From: a virus
Length of the DNA: 21,870 bases
Reading direction: 5' to 3' (one strand)
IMG/VR virus record: IMGVR_UViG_3300031227_000496
Coordinates: 1 to 21,870 of that record
Below the pieces are notes generated by a model. It searched no databases. It was not told the origin of the DNA and was given only the letters and a program-made list of their open reading frames with translations. Numbering within the stretch: position 1 is the first letter of the stretch; the number at the start of each line of letters is the position of its first letter. Below, in pieces: positions 14,772 through 20,800 of this stretch. Position numbers and translations under genes: made by a program.

Positions 14772-14876
14772 AAAGAAGTAAGGAATAAGGAGTAAGCAGT
14801 AAGCAGTAAAGAGTAAGGAATAGGCTGAAGGACAGCCTAATAGCTAATAGCTAACGGCTAAGAGCTAACTGACAGA
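14772..14876 (+). repeat. heptamer array with central hairpin, 15 units
   Basis: Fifteen 7-bp units run in one phase through the gap between the two tail-tube genes. The left half is TAAGGAA/TAAGCAG, the right half AGCTAAT/AGCTAAC. At the changeover TAGGCTG (14821-14827) and CAGCCTA (14833-14839) form a perfect 7-bp stem with a 5-nt loop. Confidence 0.9.
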
Positions 14877-14890
14877 AGGGAGGTTTTACC

Positions 14891-16015
14891 ATGACTACCG
14901 GCGCGGGATTTTCATCTTTGGCGGCGTGGAAGAGGGAGGCGGATCAGTCTGATTACGGCACGCCGATAGAATGCGTGGCCGAGGATCAGTTTCCCCTCCT
15001 TACGGAGGGCCTGGCCAGGGATGTTGAGAAGGAATTGGATAATGTAATCCGCCACAAAGCCGGATACGGCGCAAGTGATGTGATAAGTAAACTTGTGGGC
15101 GGGCCAGTGGCAATGGAGGCCGTGTATAGAGGCATGGAATCCATCATATGCACGGCCCTGGGGTTCTGCAATTATAGCGCTTCTCCGGAGACCGTGGCCG
15201 CCGGCGTATACAAACATACAGTTGAGCCCTCGGACAATATGCATACACAGTCCTGGCTCGCGGGCGACGGCATCCTCGCGGGGGCCGGCTACCTCGCCGG
15301 TGATCAGAAGGTGCGGCGGGGGACACTGTGTATCGACAAGGGCGTATCGCTCTGGGAGTTTATCTCTACCATGATAAACACCATCACGATCAAGGGAGAT
15401 TCAAAGGGGGTCTCTATCGATCTCGACATGATCCCCTATGATCTTGACCGGGGCTCCGCGGTTAACACAACCTCGGCGGCCTGGACTATCTATAACAATG
15501 ACTGGGAGTCCATCCTGTTTCAGGACATGGTGCTCTGGATAGACGATTACTCGGCGGGAACCGCCCTGACCGATGCGGACGCGCAGGGTGTGTCGGAATT
15601 TGAGATCAAGATTGAAAACAATATGGGCCAGGGGCGGGACAGCCTCTCGGGCCTCTATATCGCGGAGCCCAGGCGTGATCAAAAACGCAAGGTCACGGGT
15701 AGCTTTACCTTTCCAAGGTATGAAGATGATAATTTTCTCGATGACCTGAGCGCCCAGAACGCGCTTATGGCCATGCTTAGATTTACCGGCTCCCAGATCG
15801 GGGCCACCGGCTATTATAGAACATTCTGGATCTGGCTGCCTACCATGAAATTCGACAAGGTGGACGCCCCTATGGGCGGCCCCGGCCTTATATCCGTGAC
15901 ACACACATTCACAGCGGAGATACCGGCCGCGTGCCCAGCGGGCTTTCCGCCCGAGGCCACCCGGGAGATCATAGTCGAGATGCAGAATGATAATGCAACA
16001 AATCCGTTAACATAA
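14891..16015 (+). CDS. tail tube protein 2 (paralogue of the preceding gene)
   Basis: This encodes 374 residues; GGGAGG at 14878-14883 precedes ATG 14891. It shares the overall order of tail tube 1: an N-terminal KREADQSDYGTPI, a central FEIKIENNMGQ, TGSFTFPRYEDDNFLDDL, and MKFDKVDAPMGGPGLISVTH, ending in a last strand REIIVEMQNDNAT. It lacks the CBM-like module of its neighbour. Two tube genes of this size side by side suggest either a mixed tube or one copy serving as a specialised ring, for example at the tail end. Which is the main subunit cannot be decided from sequence. Confidence 0.78.
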   Translation: MTTGAGFSSLAAWKREADQSDYGTPIECVAEDQFPLLTEGLARDVEKELDNVIRHKAGYGASDVISKLVGGPVAMEAVYRGMESIICTALGFCNYSASPETVAAGVYKHTVEPSDNMHTQSWLAGDGILAGAGYLAGDQKVRRGTLCIDKGVSLWEFISTMINTITIKGDSKGVSIDLDMIPYDLDRGSAVNTTSAAWTIYNNDWESILFQDMVLWIDDYSAGTALTDADAQGVSEFEIKIENNMGQGRDSLSGLYIAEPRRDQKRKVTGSFTFPRYEDDNFLDDLSAQNALMAMLRFTGSQIGATGYYRTFWIWLPTMKFDKVDAPMGGPGLISVTHTFTAEIPAACPAGFPPEATREIIVEMQNDNATNPLT

Positions 16016-16042
16016 AAGGTTCAACGATCAAAGGAGAGTGAC

Positions 16043-16408
16043 ATGAGTGAAAAAAAGGGGGGAATAAGAGCTGTAAACGCGAGTGAAAGGCTGGAATACA
16101 AGAAAGGTGAGTCGACAATATTCTACAGGCGGATCTCATCGTATGAACACGGCCTGATCCAGAAACGTCACACACGTAGGGGAAAACCCGACTGGACCGA
16201 AATATCCAGGGAAGTAATGGAATATGTTGTTATTGGATGGGAAAAAATAAAAGAAGACGAGGAAAAATACCTTTCTTTTGAAAAACAACATATTTCAGCT
16301 TTGCCGCAGGATGACCAAATGGAGCTGTTAGATTTGGCCGGTGCATCGGATATTGCAGGCCATGAGAACAAATTAAAAAACTTAAAGACTTCCTCGTCTG
16401 GCAAATAA
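16043..16408 (+). CDS. tail assembly chaperone (lambda G-like), zero-frame product
   Basis: This encodes 121 residues; AAGGAG at 16031-16036 precedes ATG 16043. It begins with a charged tail, then STIFYRRISSYEHGLIQKRHTRRGKPDWTEISREVMEYVVIGWE, a pattern seen in tail-assembly chaperones of Mu-like siphoviruses. The C-terminus is helical and acidic. It lies directly between tail-tube and tape-measure genes, where nearly all long-tailed phages keep a G/T-type pair. Most ribosomes would stop at TAA 16406-16408; a fraction should shift at 16375-16381 into the -1 frame. The chaperone coats the tape measure during tube assembly. Confidence 0.82.
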   Translation: MSEKKGGIRAVNASERLEYKKGESTIFYRRISSYEHGLIQKRHTRRGKPDWTEISREVMEYVVIGWEKIKEDEEKYLSFEKQHISALPQDDQMELLDLAGASDIAGHENKLKNLKTSSSGK

Positions 16409-16453
16409 CGCATCAGACAAGCTGCACCGAGTGCAGACAAACCTACGAGGAAG
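16375..16453 (+). promoter_or_regulatory. programmed -1 ribosomal frameshift signal
   Basis: The zero frame reads TTA AAA AAC, giving the slippery heptamer A AAA AAC at 16375-16381. After 7 nt (16382-16388) a stem begins: CTTCCTCGT (16389-16397) pairs with ACGAGGAAG (16445-16453), 9 bp without mismatch. Inside its loop CTGCAC (16422-16427) and GTGCAG (16431-16436) form a second hairpin with a 3-nt loop. The -1 frame is open from 16366, so the overlap of the two frames is only 43 nt and holds exactly this site. Confidence 0.85.
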
Positions 16454-16713
16454 AAAACAGGGACCCGCCATGCGAGGAAAAGGGACATTGCCCAATCAGC
16501 GCAATCGAGCTCATGCCGGAAAATCAATTCGCCCTGGACTTTTGGCACAAAATCAAGGGCCTGGGCACGGATCTCGTCTTCCGGCTGCTGGACAAGTCAT
16601 TTACCGGCCTGGAAGCGGAAAATCTGTTAGAGACACTGGCCTACATCGACCATGTGGTCAATGAGGTCCAGCGACAGATGCAAAAGGAAGAGGATAAGAA
16701 GAGGAAAAGATAG
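16381..16713 (+). CDS. tail assembly chaperone extension (lambda T-like), made by -1 frameshift
   Basis: This frame adds 110 residues to the first 113 residues of the chaperone, giving a fusion of about 223 residues. It opens at 16366 with no start codon of its own near the beginning; an ATG at 16513 would cut off the most conserved part. The extension contains TSCTECRQTYEEENRDPPCE and a later HC, so four Cys that may bind a metal, then LMPENQFALDFWHKI and an all-helical end. Cys pairs followed by PEN-x2-A are typical of the second tail-chaperone reading frame in phages. It ends at TAG 16711-16713, which is also the start of a heptamer array. Confidence 0.82.
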   Translation, partial: LKDFLVWQITHQTSCTECRQTYEEENRDPPCEEKGHCPISAIELMPENQFALDFWHKIKGLGTDLVFRLLDKSFTGLEAENLLETLAYIDHVVNEVQRQMQKEEDKKRKR

Positions 16714-16746
16714 TTATTAGTTATTGGTTATTGGTTATTGGTTACT
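16712..16746 (+). repeat. heptamer array, unit RGTTATT, 5 copies
   Basis: Units AGTTATT (2), GGTTATT (2) and GGTTACT follow one another and overlap the stop codon of the chaperone extension. The remaining 55 bp to the next start has no clear repeat apart from the palindrome CTCCGGAG (16745-16752) and the ribosome binding site. Confidence 0.9.
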
Positions 16747-16801
16747 CCGGAGAGAGCCGAAATCCAGTCAGAGCAACGAGAACAACTGAAAGGAGGAGCA
16801 A

Positions 16802-17095
16802 ATGGCACATTTAACATGGATTGATTCAACTCCGGTCAACCCAACAAATTTAAATAAGCTAAGTCAGGAGGAAGATCTGCAGCCGCCCGTGGCGGTGGCA
16901 TTCGCGGGGGATACAGGGCACACCATAAACCACAGCTACGGACATACGGACTACCAAGTGATCATCAATCCCGTTGCGGATCCGGCCGGATTTCTCGGCG
17001 ATATCTGGATCAGCAAAGCGGCCAATACCGCGGTAGTTTACAACAGCGGCTCGGCCACCGGGAATTTTGATTACGTGGTTATTCCGGCTGCGTAG
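16802..17095 (+). CDS. small beta-rich tail-associated protein of unknown function
   Basis: This encodes 97 residues, with AGGAGG at 16791-16796 before ATG 16802. The N-terminus LTWIDSTPVNPTNLNKL matches the W-x-D-x-TPV-x3-NLN motif common at the start of phage fibre and baseplate-associated proteins. The rest (GDIWISKAANTAVVYNSG, then TGNFDYVVIP) looks like a small beta domain. No membrane segment. It could be a tail decoration or a short adaptor; I do not recognise a named family. Confidence 0.65.
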   Translation: MAHLTWIDSTPVNPTNLNKLSQEEDLQPPVAVAFAGDTGHTINHSYGHTDYQVIINPVADPAGFLGDIWISKAANTAVVYNSGSATGNFDYVVIPAA

Positions 17096-17100
17096 AAAGA

Positions 17101-17135
17101 AGGTTTAAGGTCAGAGGTCAGAGGTCAGAGGTCAG
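17101..17135 (+). repeat. heptamer array, unit AGGTCAG, 4 exact copies plus one degenerate
   Basis: AGGTTTA followed by four exact AGGTCAG units lies between the beta protein and the MerR-like gene. The unit is a rotation of GAGGTCA, related to the degenerate unit at 1095-1136. Confidence 0.92.
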
Positions 17136-17150
17136 AGGGATGGGTGAAAG

Positions 17151-17441
17151 ATGGAATATACATCGCAGGAACTTTTGAAAATTATTGGGGAGCCGCAGAG
17201 GACCCTTACGTCTTGGTGTGAGAGTGGCCTGCTAGTGCCCATAGTTGAGCCCCGAGGCCCTGGTTACGGGAGGGTATTTGATAATAGGGCAATTCTGGAA
17301 GCGCGGCTTATTAAAAAGCTCTATGGTCTTAAATTTCAAAGATCGATAATACGAATAATCATGAATAAAACAAGGGGAAAGATTAGCTCACATATGTATA
17401 TTCCATTGTCTGATTTGGATATTTTAGAGGTGAAGCTCTAA
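17151..17441 (+). CDS. MerR-like DNA-binding protein in the tail operon
   Basis: This encodes 96 residues from ATG 17151; only weak purine-rich sequence (AGAGGG about 12 nt upstream) precedes it, so translation may be low. Residues 1-70 show a MerR-type winged HTH: YTSQELLKIIGEPQRTLTSWCESGLLVP, a wing with PGYGRVFDNRAIL, then a helix LIKKLYGLKFQRSIIRIIM. There is no metal-binding or effector domain. It is AT-richer than its neighbours and interrupts the tail genes between a virion protein and the tape-measure region, so it looks like a cargo gene. A regulator of host or phage genes, expressed late, is possible. Confidence 0.72.
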   Translation: MEYTSQELLKIIGEPQRTLTSWCESGLLVPIVEPRGPGYGRVFDNRAILEARLIKKLYGLKFQRSIIRIIMNKTRGKISSHMYIPLSDLDILEVKL

Positions 17442-17464
17442 TCAACCCAACAAAGGAGAAAACC

Positions 17465-17875
17465 ATGAAACCAACTATTACCGTGAGCGGCAGTAAAGTT
17501 ACCATCGGGGCGTTTACCCCGGGGATCGGGGAACTGAAAGAGATTAAGAAGGCAACTATTGATCTGGCGCCCTTTGCGGGCAGACATATCAGGATATGGC
17601 TCGATGACGACGGCACTTATTCGACCGATAGCCGACTGGGCCATCTCTGGCAGATAGCGGAGCTGGACGTGCCGGTGCAGGAACATGAGGCGATCAAGAC
17701 AAAGGAAATTGATCCCATCACCAAGGCGCCCGTCATCCGGATGCAGCCGAAACCAATTAATATCAAGGGATCGGATATCGGCCTGCTTGAATTGCCGAAG
17801 GCGGCAAAGATCGCAAAACAGATAATAAAAAGGGACTCGAAGGCACCGGCCTCGGCCATAAAGAATAGAGCCTAA
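17465..17875 (+). CDS. conserved-looking protein of unknown function before the tape measure
   Basis: This encodes 136 residues; AAGGAG at 17453-17458 lies 6 nt before ATG 17465. The first 80 residues alternate hydrophobic and polar residues as in beta strands (ITVSGSKVTIGAF, RHIRIWLDDDGTYS). After that come Pro- and Lys-rich segments and a basic helical end (AAKIAKQIIKRDSKAPAS). No signal or membrane segment. It ends 6 nt before the tape-measure start, so a tail role is likely by position only. Confidence 0.6.
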   Translation: MKPTITVSGSKVTIGAFTPGIGELKEIKKATIDLAPFAGRHIRIWLDDDGTYSTDSRLGHLWQIAELDVPVQEHEAIKTKEIDPITKAPVIRMQPKPINIKGSDIGLLELPKAAKIAKQIIKRDSKAPASAIKNRA

Positions 17876-17881
17876 AAACCT

Positions 17882-20800
17882 ATGAGTTCAAACACCATAC
17901 AATTAGTTCTTGACGTCGACGATAAGGGGAGCGCTGTTGTCAAACAGTTCTCCTCCGGCACGGTCAACAAGGTCAAGTCCATGAGCGAGCAGTCCGAGCG
18001 CCATATCAGCCGTATGCAAAAGGCGATGAAAGCGGTCGGCGGCGTGGCCCTGAGCGTGGGCAACAAGCTTGCCAATGTCGCGGTCAAGGCGGCGGCCATA
18101 GGCGTGGCCCTGGCAACCGCGGCCGTGGGCTTTACGGTCAAAAAGGCTCTCGGCGGTTTTATGGAGTTTGAGAGCGCACTGGTGAGGATAGGCAATGTAG
18201 GCAAGGAGTCCATAGATAAAGTCAAGGAAAAAATTATGGCCATGCCGAATGCCCTGGGCGGCGCCACGGAACTCGTGCTTGGATATTACCAGGTGCTCTC
18301 CGCCGGCGTAAAAGACCCGATTGCATCGATGGAACTTTTGACAACCGCAGGAAAGATGGCAAAAGAGGGCACGATAGAAATGGCCGAGACGGTCAAAGGC
18401 CTGGCCGCCTTATACAAAATATACAGGGGTGAGCTTAAGGACACGGGGGATGCGGCGGATTTGATGTATAAGATGGAGGCCGGCGGTATCACATCCACAA
18501 GAGAGATAATCCCTTATATTGGTAACCTCTCATCGATGACAAAGGTCCTCGGCATAAACGCAAAAGAAATGGCCGCCTCCTTTGCCCAGGTCGCAGGCAT
18601 AGGCCAGGGGACGGCAAAGGCCATGACCCAGCTTGAGGCAATATATGTCGCGCTGATGCGACCGACAAAGAAATTGACGGAGCTTTTTGAGAAGCAGAAA
18701 GGGGTACAAAATGCAATAAAGAAACTCGGCTATGTCGAGGTGCTAAAGAAAGTCCAGGCCGCTACAGGCGGCTCGGCAGAGGCTTTGCTCAGTCTCCTCA
18801 ACACAAAAGAGGCGACGCAGGGCTTCATACAGCTCGCAGCCAGGGGATTTGAAGGATTATCAGGCCAGTTGGGGGAGATGGAGGAACGCACCGGCGCGTC
18901 GGAGGACGCATGGAAACGATACAAGAGTACCCTGTCCGCTATCTGGAACACATTTAAAAACACCATCGGCAAACAGCTTATTATGCTGGGCTCCGATCTG
19001 GCCCCGGCCATAAAATCCGTGCTCACAGCATTAAGTAACTGGTTTGAAAAGATGCGCGACCCTATTGCTAAGGAGTTCGAAGGTTGGATTAAAAAAATTG
19101 TAAAATACGGTAAGGAGTTGAAGCCGATTATTGCCGATATGGTTGGGCGCTTTGGTGAATGGTATGAGATCAATAAGGATGTTATGGGCCAAAAGTTTGA
19201 GACCTTTCTCCAGGCCCTTGTGGGCGCGGTCATGGCATTATCCGATAACCTGGCGCTATTAGCCTGGCCATTTAAGGTTTTTCATGACAGCATAATGGCG
19301 GTTGTTCACCCCATTGACTCTCTGACGGGCCTCTTAAAGAGTACGTGGGGATGGCTGGGAAAGGTAGGCGACGCCATGCTTAAGCCCGCCAAGTGGGTGC
19401 TGAAATTTATGGGTGTCGGCTCTCGCGAACTCCCTATCACGGAAAAAGTAAAGGAGGTCGGAGGGCTTATCAGCGGGCTGTCCGATGACGTCAGTACCGC
19501 GAAGCCTGATTTCACCGTGGATTTCTCGCCGGCCAGGGAAAACCTCGAAGATTATCACGATAACTGGGAGAAGGTTCTCTCTCAAACAAGAAACTCCTTT
19601 GTCCTTGCCACGGATGATCAGCTCGATACATATCGCAGAATGTACTCCGACATGGAGGGCTATGAGAATGAGAACCATGCCATCCAGGTACTCTTGATAG
19701 GGAAACAGAGAGAGGAATACGCCAAGCTCACCGGCAATATAGTGGCCGCAAAGGAATGGGAGACCCAGCAGCTCAATAACCTCACGGCGGATCAGGCAGA
19801 GGCCGTGACAAGGGCGTCAGACGATAAGCTCAACGCCTATCGCGGCATGTACTCCGATATGGAGGGTTATGGGGCGCGGAACTATGATGTACAGGTAGCC
19901 TTGATCAGCCGGCAGAAGGATAAGTATATAGAACTGACCGGCGATGTTGTCACCGCAAAGGAATGGGAGACCCAGCAGCTCAACCAACTCACGGCGGATC
20001 AGACAGAGGCCGTGACAAGGGCGTCAGACGACAAGCTCAACGCCTATCGCAGTATATATGAAGATATGAAGGGGTATGATAACGAATATTACGCAATACA
20101 AAAAACCCTTATCACCAAGCAAAAAGATGAATATATAGCGCTTGGCCTCGATACAGTCGCTGCAAAAGCATGGGAGACGGAACAATTTAAGGAACTCGAA
20201 CAGGTAAAGGCATTGGCACATGGTTCCTTTGTTGCCGGTGTAATAGTCGGTCTTCAGGATATAACGGAGAAAACGCAAACATGGGCGGAGGTCGGGCATG
20301 AAGCGGTCACCACCTTTGCAACCGGGGCAAAGGAAACACTTTCAAATGTATTCTTTGATTTCTTCACGGGAGAACTAAAATCCCTGAAGGATTATTTTAG
20401 CTCCTGGGCAAAAAACCTGCTCCGGATATTTACCGATAAGATCTCGGATATGATCGTCCAATGGGCGTTGTTCGGCTCATCGGCACAAGGCCAGCTCGGC
20501 GGCATCGTAGGCGCGTTAAGCAGCCTGTTCGGCGGCGTGGAAAGCCAGGCCGAGGGGGCAACAAGCAAGGTCACAAGCCTGATCAGCGGTCTAAAGAGCG
20601 CCCTCGGCCTGGGATCGAGCCTAACAGCGGCAGCCCCGGCAACGGCCTCCATAGGCTCCCTCGCAACAACGGCAGGCGGCACCGCCGGATATCAAGCAGC
20701 CATCGGCTCCGCCACCTATGGGGCAACGACAGCAGGCACGGCCGTGGCGGGAACCACAGCCAACCTTGCCGCAACCGAGGCCATAGCATCCGGGGCATTA

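Noticed and set aside
1001-17135. Heptamer arrays as CRISPR arrays or phage attachment sites
   Set aside because: Units of 7 bp have no spacers of 30-40 bp between them, there are no cas genes, and the arrays vary in sequence from gap to gap.
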